In this document: piece after piece, positions 42,501 to 52,019 of the stretch | How positions within the stretch are numbered: position 1 is the first letter of the stretch | Layout of the letters: each line of letters begins with the position of its first letter | Assembly (NCBI RefSeq): GCF_932526225.1 | Contig: NC_064035.1 | Coordinates: 784,501-848,500, forward strand | Length of the DNA stretch: 64,000 bases | Direction: 5' to 3' | From: Nematostella vectensis | Taxonomy: Eukaryota; Cnidaria; Anthozoa; Actiniaria; Edwardsiidae | Notes under the pieces: model-generated | The model's database searches: none | Told to the model about the DNA's origin: nothing | The model's input: only the letters and a program-made list of their open reading frames with translations | Made by a program: the position numbers and the translations under genes

Positions 42501-44142
42501 CGCAGCCACCCGGGTTCGATTCCCGCTGATAGCCTATTTTTTTTATATATCGATACTTAATTATACTGTTCTTGGTGTGTCATGAGATAAAAAGAAGGTA
42601 TAGGGACATTTTTATGTACTCTCAGCATCTTTGATGTGCTCATGCTTTGTTCAGGATCCTGTACATATTTTATGCACACAAGAACTAACTAGATTCCTTG
42701 GATAACTTGATTAAGTAGATTCTAACATACAGCATAGCGCTCGATAGATTAATATACCTTTTTTTCCGAGTATACTGTTTTATTTTTCCTAATGTTACTT
42801 TTTGGAATTTACATTCGGAAAAAAAATTATCGATTGTAACCTTTTGGAGGTTACACTCGTAAAACAAATTCCCGAATGTAACCCTGAAGCCTTTCCCGAA
42901 TGTAACCTCCAGTCCGATGGTGACTTTGCTTGGGATAGTTTACGATACCAATAGTATTAAAAGTAATTTTCATTACAATTCCCTTCAGCAATGCCACGTT
43001 AGTCTTTCGTTGCGGGCACTTGACTACTAACGCAGCTACCCGGGTTCGATTCCCGCTGATAGCCTATTTTTTTTTCTTTTTTTTTTTTTTTAAATATCGA
43101 TACTTAATTATACTGTTCTTGGTGTGTCATGACATAGAAAGAAGGTATAGGGACATTTTTATGTACACTCAGCATCTTTGATGTGCTCATGCTTTGTTCA
43201 GGATCCAGTACATATGTTATGCACACAAGAACTAACTAGATTCCTTAGATAACTTGATTAAGTAGATTCTAACATAGAGCATAGCGCTCGATAGATTGAT
43301 ATACCTTTTTTTCCGAGTATACTGTAACCTGTAACCTTTTGGAGGTTACACTCGTAAAACAAATTCCCGAATGTAACCCTGAAGCTTTTCCCGAATGTAA
43401 CCTCCAGTCCGATGGTGACTTTGCTTGGGATAGTTTACGATACTAATAGTATTAAAAGTAATTTTTATTACAATTCCCTTCAGCAATGCCACTTTAGTCT
43501 TTGTAACCTTTTGCAGGTTACACTCGTAAAACAAATTCCCGAATGTAACCCTGAAGCTTTTCCCGAATGTAACCTTCAGTCCGATGGTGACTTTGCTTGG
43601 GATAGTTTACGATACCAATAGTATTAAAAGTAATTTTCATTACAATTCCCTTCAGCAATGCCACGTTAGTCTTTCGTTGCGGGCACTTGACTACTAACGC
43701 AGCGACCCGGGTTCGATTCCCGCTGATAGCCTATTTTTTTTATATATCGATACTTAATTATACTGTTCTTGGTGTGTCATGAGATAAAAAGAAGGTATAG
43801 GGACATTTTTATGTACTCTCAGCATCTTTGATGTGCTCATGCTTTGTTCAGGATCCTGTACATATTTTATGCAGACAAGAACTAACTAGATTCCTTGGAT
43901 AACTTGATTAAGTAGATTCTAACATAGAGTATAGCGCTCGATAGATTGATATACCTTTTTTTCCGAGTATACTGTTTTATTTTTCCTAATGTTACTTTTT
44001 GGAATTTACATTCGGAAAAAAAATTATCGATTGTAACCTTTTGGAGGTTACACTCGTAAAACAAATTCCCGAATGTAACCCTGAAGCTTTTCCCGAATGT
44101 AACCTCCAGTCCGATGGTGACTTTGCTTGGGATAGTTTACGA
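39596..44142. repeat. Satellite block D: two copies of a 2,273/2,274-bp higher-order repeat
   Basis: Landmarks at 39596, 41869 and 44143 bound two nearly identical copies of 2,273 and 2,274 bp. Each includes a 172-bp mini-monomer (41167-41338, and its copy in the second half) in which tttagtcttt is fused directly to gtaaccttttgcagg, removing the box B module and T-run. The same deletion junction in both copies shows that the whole higher-order unit was duplicated after the deletion arose. Confidence 0.88.
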
Positions 44143-47100
44143 TACCAATAGTATTAAAAGTAATTTTCATTACAATTCCCTTCAGCAATGCCACGTTAGT
44201 CTTTCGTTGCGGGCACTTGACTACTAACGCAGCTACCCGGGTTCGATTCCCGCTGATAGCCTATTTTTTTTTCTTTTATTTTTTTTTTTAAATATCGATA
44301 CTTAATTATACTGTTCTTGGTGTGTCATGACATAAAAAGAAGGTATAGGGACATTTTTATGTACTCTCAGCATCTTTGATGTGCTCATGCTTTGTTCAGG
44401 ATCCTGTACATATTTTATGCACACAAGAACTAACTAGATTCCTTGGATAACTTGATTAAGTAGATTCTAACATACAGAATAGCGCTCGATAGATTGATAT
44501 ACCTTTTTTTCCGAGTATACTGTTTTATTTTTCCTAATGTTACTTTTTGGAATTTACATTCGGAAAAAAAATTATCGATTGTAACCTTTTGGAGGTTACA
44601 CTCGTAAAACAAATTCCCGAATGTAACCCTGAAGCTTTTCCCGAATGTAACCTCCAGTCCGATGGTGACTTTGCTTGGGATAGTTTACGATACCAATAGT
44701 ATTAAAAGTAATTTTCATTACAATTCCCTTCAGCAATGCCACGTTAGTCTTTCGTTGCGGGCACTTGACTACTAACGCAGCGACCCGGGTTCGATTTCCG
44801 CTGATAGCCTATTTTTTTTTTTCTTTTTTTTTTAATATCGATACTTAATTATACTGTTCTTGGTTTGTCATGACATAAAAAGAAGGTATAGGGACATTTT
44901 TATGTACTCTCAGCATCTTTGATGTGCTCATGCTTTGTTCAGGATCCTGTACATATTTTATGCACACAAGAACTAACTAGATTCCTTGGATAACTTGATT
45001 AAGTAGATTCTAACATAGAGCATAGCGCTCGATAGATTGATATACCTTTTTTTCCGAGTATACTGTTTTATTTTTCCTAATTTTACTTTTTGGAATTTAC
45101 ATTCGGAAAAAAAATTATCGATTGTAACCTTTTGGAGGTTACACTCGTAAAACAAATTCCCGAATGTAACCCTGAAGCTTTTCCCGAATGTAACCTCCAG
45201 TCCGATGGTGACTTTGCTTGGGATAGTTTACGATACCAATAGTATTAAAAGTAATTTTCATTACAATTCCCTTCAGCAATGCCACGTTAGTCTTTCGTTG
45301 CGGGCACTTGACTACTAACGCAGCTACCCGTGTTCTATTCCCGCTGATAGCCAATTTTTTTTTTCTTTTATTTTTTTTTTTAAATATCGATACTTAATTA
45401 TACTGTTCTTGGTGTGTCATGACATAAAAAGAAGGTATAGGGACATTTTTATGTACTCTCAGCATCTTTGATGTGCTCAGGCTTTGTTCAGGATCCTGTA
45501 CATATTTTATGCACACAAGAACTAACTAGATTCCTTGGATAACTTGATTAAGTAGATTCTAACATACAGCATAGCGCTCGATAGATTGATATACCTTTTT
45601 TTCCGAGTATACTGTGTTATTTTTCCTAATGTTACTTTTTGGAATTTACATTCGGAAAAAAAATTATGGATACTTGTAAAACAAATTCCCGAATGTAACC
45701 CTGAAGCTTTTCCCGAATGTAACCTCCAGTCCGATGGTGACTTTGCTTGGGATAGTTTACGATACCAATAGTATTAAAAGTAATTTTCATTACAATTCCC
45801 TTCAGCAATGCCACGTTAGTCTTTCGTTGCGGGCACTTGACTACTAACGCAGCGACCCGGGTTCGATTCCCGCTGATAGCCTATTTTTTTTCTTTTATTT
45901 TTTTTTAAATATCGATACTTAATTATACTGTTCTTGGTGTGTCATGACATAAAAAGAAGGTATAGGGACATTTTTATGTACTCTCAGCATCTTTGATGTG
46001 CTCATGCTATGTTCAGGATCCTGTACATATTTTATGCACACAAGAACTAACTAGATTCCTTGGATAACTTGATTAAGTAGATTCTAACATAGAGCATAGC
46101 GCTCGATAGATTGATCTACCTTTTTTTCCGAGTATACTGTTTTATTTTTCCTAATGTTACTTTTTGGAATTTACATTCGGAAAAAAAATTATCGATTGTA
46201 ACTTTTTGGAGGTTACACTCGTAAAACAAATTCCCGAATGTAACCCTGAAGCTTTTCCCGAATGTAACCTCCAGTCCGATGGTGACTTTGCTTGGGATAG
46301 TTTACGATACCAATAGTATTAAAAGTAATTTTCATTACAATTCCCTTCAGCAATGCCACGTTAGTCTTTCGTTGCGGGCACTTGACTACTAACGCAGCGA
46401 CCCGGGTTCGATTCCCGCTGATAGCCTATTTGTTTTTCTTTTATTTTGTTTTAAATATCGATACTTAATTATACTGTTCTTGGTGTGTCATGACATAAAA
46501 AGAAGGTATAGGGACATTTTTATGTACTCTCAGCATCTTTGATGTGCTCATGCTTTGTTCAGGATCCTGTACATATTTTATGCACACAAGAACTAACTAG
46601 ATTCCTTGGATAACTTGATTAAGTAGATTCTAACATAGAGCATAGCGCTCGATAGATTGATATACCTTTATTTCCGAGTATACTGTTTTATTTTTCCTAA
46701 TGTTACTTTTTTGAATTTACATTCGGAAAAAAAATTATCGATTGTAACTTTTTGGAGGTTACACTCGTAAAACAAAGTCCCGAATGTAACCCTGAAGCTT
46801 TTCCCGAATGTAACCTCCAGTCCGATGTTGACTTTGCTTGGGATAGTTTACGATACCAATAGTATTAAAAGTTATTTTCATTACAATTCCCTTCAGCAAT
46901 GCCACGTTAGTCTTTCGTTGCGGGCACTTGACTACTAACGCAGCGACCCGGGTTCGATTCCCGCTGATAGCCTATTTTTTTTTTAAATATCGATACTTAA
47001 TTATACTGTTCTTGGTGTGTCATGAGATAAAAAGAAGGTATAGGGACATTTTTATGTACTCTCAGCATCTTTGATGTGCTCATGCTTTGTTCAGGATCCT

Positions 47101-48094
47101 GTATGTATTTTATGCACACAAGAATTGAGTAGATCCCTTAGATAACTTGATTAAGTAGATTCGAACGCAGAGCAGAGCGCGCGATAGATTGATATACCTT
47201 TTTTTCCGAGTATAATATTTTATTTTTCCTAATGTTACTTTTTGGAATTTACACTCGGAAAAAAAATATCGATTGTAACCTTTTGGAGGTTATACTCGTA
47301 AAAAAATTCCCGAATGTAACCCTGATGCTTTTTCCGAATGTAACCTCCAGTCAGATGGTTACTTTGCTCGGGATAGTTTACGATACCAATAGTATTAAAA
47401 GTAATTTTCATTACAATTCCCTTCAGGAATGCCACGTTAGTCTTTCGTTGCGGGCACTTGACTACTAACTCATCGACCCGGGTTCGATTCCCGCTGATAG
47501 CCTATTTTTTTTCTTTTATTTTTTTTTAAATATCGATACTTAATTATACTGTTCTTGGTGTGTCATGACATAAAAAGAAGGTATAGGGACATTTTTATGT
47601 ACTCTCAGCATCTTTGATGTGCTCATGCTTTGTTCAGGATCCTGTACATATTTTATGCACACAAGAACTAACTAGATTCCTTGGATAACTTGATTAAGTA
47701 GATTCTAACATAGAGCATAGCGCTCGATAGATTGATATACCTTTTTTTCCGAGTATACTGTTTTATTTTTCCTAATGTTACTTTTTGGAATTTACATTCG
47801 GAAAAAAAATTATCGATTGTAACTTTTTGGAGGTTACACTCGTAAAACAAATTGCCGAATGTAACCCTGAATCTTTTCCCGAATGTAACCTCCAGTCCGA
47901 TGGTGACTTTGCTTGGGATAGTTTACGATACCAATAGTATTAAAAGTAATTTTCATTACAATTCCCTTCAGCAATGCCACGTTAGTCTTTCGTTGCGGGC
48001 ACTTGACTACTAACGCAGCGACCCGGGTTCGATTCCCGCTGATAGCCTATTTTTTTTTTCTTTTTTTTTTTTTTGAAATATCGATACTTAATTA
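44143..48094. repeat. Satellite edge region with irregular, diverged monomers
   Basis: From here monomers no longer follow a clear higher-order period and carry more private changes, for example the deletion at 45661-45680, where the CGATTGTAACC hairpin is lost (attatggatacttgtaaaac). The monomer at about 47,100-47,500 is strongly diverged (agaattgagtagat, gattcgaacgcagagcagagcgcgcg, gagtataatatttt). That diverged type reappears at 51,460-51,716. Greater divergence at an array edge fits weaker homogenisation there. Confidence 0.75.
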
Positions 48095-50806
48095 AATGGC
48101 GACTAAATACAAGCACAGAGCAAGGGAAAACGTTCTTGTCGATTATGCGATGATTATTTATTTTGCCTCAAATTTTGTGACTTAAGGATAAAATCAACTA
48201 AAGGAGATCTACTAACTTTCATTCACGCCAAGATTTATGTAAGAATATGTCTGGTTTTTGCTAGTAAATTTAAGTAAGTAATAGTTCACATTAAAAAGCG
48301 AACAAAACCACAAGAAAGCGCTAAAATGCAAGGTTAGTTTCAGACTACGATTTCTTTTGTCTATTGAGGATATGACAGTTATTGGGCTTTTTGTTGTCCT
48401 TTTTGTTTGCTTTGAGAATGAGCATAACACCTTTTGTTTTGTCATTCTTTGTTCTATTTTTATTGTTGATTCTGTTGAAATACTTCATAAAGGCTAACCA
48501 ATATCGTGTTGCATTTGTCATATACTGGTAAAGAAGACCGTTCTTATCTTTATATCCTGTGCTCTTAGTCCTAAGAAGATACATATCCTTAGAAGATACA
48601 GCAACTTTTTCAACTTACAAGAGAAATTTTCCTTACCGAGGATAAAAACAAAACAAAATTCAACCCCTGTTGCCAATATGTATTGTTATTGTCTGCATCT
48701 TACATCTCATGTGTTTATTATTATTTTTTTAAATATTTGTGGAAATTATTCAGATTATAAATGTCTTGATAAAAAGATTGTTTTGAAAGAAATGTTACTC
48801 TTTTATGAACCAGGGACTACCTGAGGGCCAAGATGAATGCTAAAGACTGGAAGACATGAGAATTGAAAACCATGTCTTAAAAGACATGTCTGAAAGACAG
48901 TAGGGAGTTCTTATTCACTAGTCATTTGATACCCCCACACACATGGTCCCAGGAAAGGGTGGGGGATTAGACTTTAATAAAAGCCTGTTTCCAAGTTAAG
49001 AGTCAAAAACAGTCAATACAACCACCCCTCTCGATATATTCTGGTTAAAAAGTAATCTAAAACCCCACATTTACCCCTGACTTCCCCAGGACCATAAGGG
49101 AGGGGGCTCAAATGACTAGGGCATTACTATGTGATTCAGCAGTACACACTCAATAGGTTTTTTTTTAGAACAAGATACTTATATTATATAAAACTAAAAA
49201 CATAATTTTGCTTTTTAAATAATAAATCTGTAACGAAAACAGTTTTCTCTCAACCTAAAGATAATGGGAAAGGGGATGTTTTAGGAAAGTACTGAATATA
49301 ATTATCACATTATTGTTATTATATTTTCTTTTCAAACATTTAAAAAAGAGTTATATTTCTTCCTTTCCTTCTCCCTGTTGACTATTTTTATGCAATTGAT
49401 GCTCTTTGCTATTTCCCCTCTACACCAAAAATAAATTAATAAACAGATTTGATTTTTAAATTAGAAATTTTGATTTAGTACTTTCACTTATATCTTCTTT
49501 TTAGGATTTCCTTTCCTTTTCCATTACATTTATTTTAATTTTTTAGATTTATTTCATTGGAATAGTTAGATCCAGGGTTTCTAAAAAACACCAAAATATA
49601 ATGCATTACTGGATGTATATTTGTAGATATTAATTCCGATGGGGATGGAAAATCACCACTTAAAATGGTACATTAAAACTTCAGTATTGCATCTTGCTAA
49701 AATTGTGTCTGACACTATATTCTATCTTTGAAATCCTGTTTCATCCATTACTTGTTCTTCGCAAGGACAAAGCTTGTCAGAATGTAGCTTTACAAATGAA
49801 CATTAATGAAACTTTTTTTAAGGGAAGGGTTTTTTAGGGCAAGATACTTAAACTTTATAACACTAGCAACAACCTTGTTCTTTTTCAATAATAGAATTCT
49901 GCTCACATAGCTTGGATAGCATAGACATGGCCTCTTTAGAGGCCTGTGGTGATGAAAGGGTTAAGATAATGGGAAAGGGGAAATGTCAAGAAATGCTCAA
50001 TCAAATTATTTTCATTACTGTTAATTTTTTTTTCAACAAACCTTTCAAGTTGAGTCAATTCCCTTTATTTCTCCTCCCCCGTCGACTATTTTTTAGTCAA
50101 TTGCTATTCTTTCCTTCCTCTCTACCCCATAGATCAATGAAAGGGTTTGGTTTGAAATTAGAAGTTAGCATTTTAGCACTGTCAGTGATGCCTTAGATGT
50201 TTTTTTTTTTAGGATTTGCTTCCAAAATCAATCTGTTTTTTCTTCATTGCATTCATTTTGGAGTAGGCCACCAACAACAAGGCCACTATATGGTAAATGG
50301 TGGGTGCACAAATATACATGAAAGGAGATATATTTTTGGATTTTAATTTCCAGACATTTTTCTGAATATTCGGTCCAATGAAGGAGAGAATCGCCACTAA
50401 ATCAATACATAAAAATTACAGTATGGCTTCTAAACAGTCTAAATATATTATTTCAAATCTGTGGAATGCTGTTGAATCCATGACCTATTCTTCACAAGGG
50501 CAAAGCTTTTCGTAGTATTGTTTTGATTAAAAAAATATATTTATAAACTTCTATGATGGGACATAAGAATTTACCATTAGACTCTTGACAACTTTGACAG
50601 CCATATCCTTACCAGGAATTGTGTTTGTTAACTTTGATGTACTGTATAATTTAAATTATTGAATAAGGCCTGGATCCATTTGGTTGGTACAATAAATAAA
50701 TCTCAGTAAAGAGCAGGATCCTAGATCCCCCAAAATACCTCAATCAGTCAACACAGAAGGTGTTCAATGCTGGCTCCGCTTTTAGGCAGTGCCTAAATCT
50801 ATATTA
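48095..50806. other. 2.7-kb AT-rich insertion interrupting the satellite
   Basis: The satellite reads gatacttaatta up to 48094 and resumes as aattatactgttcttgg at 50807, whereas an intact monomer reads gatacttaattatactg. AATTA is therefore present at both junctions (48090-48094 and 50807-50811), consistent with a 5-bp target duplication. The 2,712 bp between are AT-rich, have no monomer similarity and contain no convincing gene. The longest open frames (about 60-94 codons, such as 49912-50196) have low complexity and no recognisable domain. I see no terminal inverted repeats or poly-A tail that would name the element class. A short palindrome, CATGTCTT-AA-AAGACATG, lies at 48871-48888. Confidence 0.6.
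49155..50515. repeat. Diverged tandem duplication (~0.65 kb x 2) in the insertion
   Basis: Two segments, about 49155-49795 and 49820-50515, share a colinear series of landmarks. These are aagatactta followed by ttataa/tataaaac, aagataatgggaaagggga, ctccc..gt.gactattttt...caattg, a ttttttaggatt block, a tccgatg/tccaatga..gga block, and tccat.ac.t.ttcttc.caagg.caaagctt. Identity is patchy with many indels, so the duplication is old. No reading frame is conserved between the copies, which argues against coding function. Confidence 0.65.
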
Positions 50807-51716
50807 AATTATACTGTTCTTGGTGTGTCATGACATCGAACTGAAAAAAAGTGTATAAGGATATTTTTATGTACTCTCAGCATCTGAGATGTGTTCATGC
50901 TTTGTTCAGTATCCATTATACATTTTATGCGCACAAGAAAATAACTAGATTCCTTAGGTAACTTGATTGCTTAGATTCTAACCCAGAGCATAGCGCGCGA
51001 TAGATAGACCTTTTATTCCCGAGTATAATCTTTTATGTTCCCTATTGTAACCTTTTCGAAGTTACACTCGGAAAACATTTCTCGATTGTAACCTTTTGGA
51101 GGTTTCACTCGGGAAAAATTTCCCGAATGTAACCCTGGTAAATTTTCCCGATTGTAACCTCCAGTCAGATGGTAACTTTGCTTGGGATAGTTTACTATAC
51201 TAATAGTATTAAAAGTAATTTTCATTACAATTCCCTTCAGGAATGCCACGTTAGTCTTTCGTTGCGGGCACTTGACTACTAACGCAGCGACCCGGGTTCG
51301 ATTCCCGCTGATAGCCTATTTTTGTTCTTTATTTTTTTTTAAATATCGATACTTAATTATACTGTTCTTGGTGTGTCATGACATAAAAAGAAGGTATAGG
51401 GACATTTTTATGTACTCTCAGCATCTTTGATGTGCTCATGCTTTGTTCAGGATCCTGTATGTATTTTATGCACACAAGAATTGAGTAGATTCCTTAGATA
51501 ACTTGATTAAGTAGATTCGAACGCAGAGCAGAGCGCGCGATAGATTGATATACCTTTTTTTCCGAGTATAATATTTTATTTTTCCTAATGTTACTTTTTG
51601 GAATTTACACTCGGAAAAAAAATATCGATTGTAACCTTTTGGAGGTTATACTCGTAAAAAAATTCCCGAATGTAACCCTGATGCTTTTTCCGAATGTAAC
51701 CTCCAGTCAGATGGTT
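50807..51716. repeat. Satellite remnant between the AT-rich insertion and the Polinton
   Basis: A strongly diverged monomer (50807 to about 51,190) is followed by a second one that ends abruptly at 51716. The first copy has extra CGATTGTAACC/GGTTTCACTCGGG subrepeats and a changed catgacatcgaactg segment. The second copy is of the same diverged type as the monomer at 47,100-47,360 and can be aligned with it base by base up to cagatggtt. Box B (GGTTCGATTCC) is intact at about 51,295-51,305. Confidence 0.85.
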
Positions 51717-52019
51717 TGTTGGGTTTGCCGACTTCCGTTTACCGTTTTCCGACTCGGTCGGAGACGCGGTTGTGCCGCCCCTGCGGAGCGAATCGTGTAG
51801 GGCAATGGATGCGTGGCTTCGAGAGGCGCGCTCGGAAGCGGTTCGCGCTCGTCCTGTCTGACATCGCGGCTCGCGGTGCGGTCAATTAGAGACTGGGTGG
51901 CACGGGGCATACCCGAACTCCCAGTTAGAGACTGGGTGGCGCGGGTCATACCCGGGCACTCATCCCGCCGGTTGTGATACGGGCAGTTGGAGATTGGGTG
52001 GCACAGGGTATACCCAAAC
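51717..52019. promoter_or_regulatory. Polinton left terminal region with three 30-bp direct repeats
   Basis: This 303-bp GC-rich stretch has no gene and probably includes the terminal inverted repeat, whose partner is not in the window. A perfect hairpin, CCGAC-TCG-GTCGG, lies at 51749-51761. Three imperfect 30-bp direct repeats follow at 51886-51915, 51925-51954 and 51987-52016, with the core gactgggtggc-cggg-catacccg. Each contains GGGT and ACCC half-sites that could pair. The last repeat ends three bases before the polymerase ATG at 52020, so the repeats may form its promoter or a replication signal. Confidence 0.6.

Larger units (their letters stand above)
1..48094. repeat. Satellite array of ~545-bp monomers with tRNA-like box B
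   Basis: The landmark taccaatagtatt recurs at 1, 546, 1094, 1640, 2187, 2732, 3264 and 3757 and continues in the same way to about 48,090. Monomers are mostly 545-548 bp, with 532-, 493- and 172-bp variants, so about 90 copies fit by length (not counted exactly). Each monomer holds, in order: a tRNA-3'-like module with box B and a T-run, an AT-rich stretch with a conserved catgacataaaaagaaggtataggg segment, a palindromic ggatcc, and a block of CGAATGTAACC-type subrepeats. Copies are nearly identical, which implies recent homogenisation. Small ORFs of 60-80 codons recur in phase with the monomer, but indels and stops interrupt them freely and I do not treat them as genes. The array runs off the left edge, so its true size is unknown. 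Confidence 0.97.

Noticed and set aside
285-48000. Recurrent 60-, 62-, 68-, 71- and 80-codon ORFs in both strands of the array
   Set aside because: They repeat in phase with the monomer, overlap each other on opposite strands, and are cut or altered by indels between copies. Part of the peptide (GNRTRV) is simply box B read on the minus strand.
1-48094. CRISPR array
   Set aside because: Units are ~545 bp and repeat end to end without short repeats separated by unique spacers; the context is eukaryotic.
48212-48584. Overlapping 77- and 79-codon minus-strand ORFs
   Set aside because: AT-rich chance frames with Lys/Asn/Thr bias, no recognisable domain and no second evidence of coding.
49912-50196. 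94-codon ORF in the AT-rich insertion
   Set aside because: The ORF has low complexity and the other copy of the duplicated segment keeps no matching frame.
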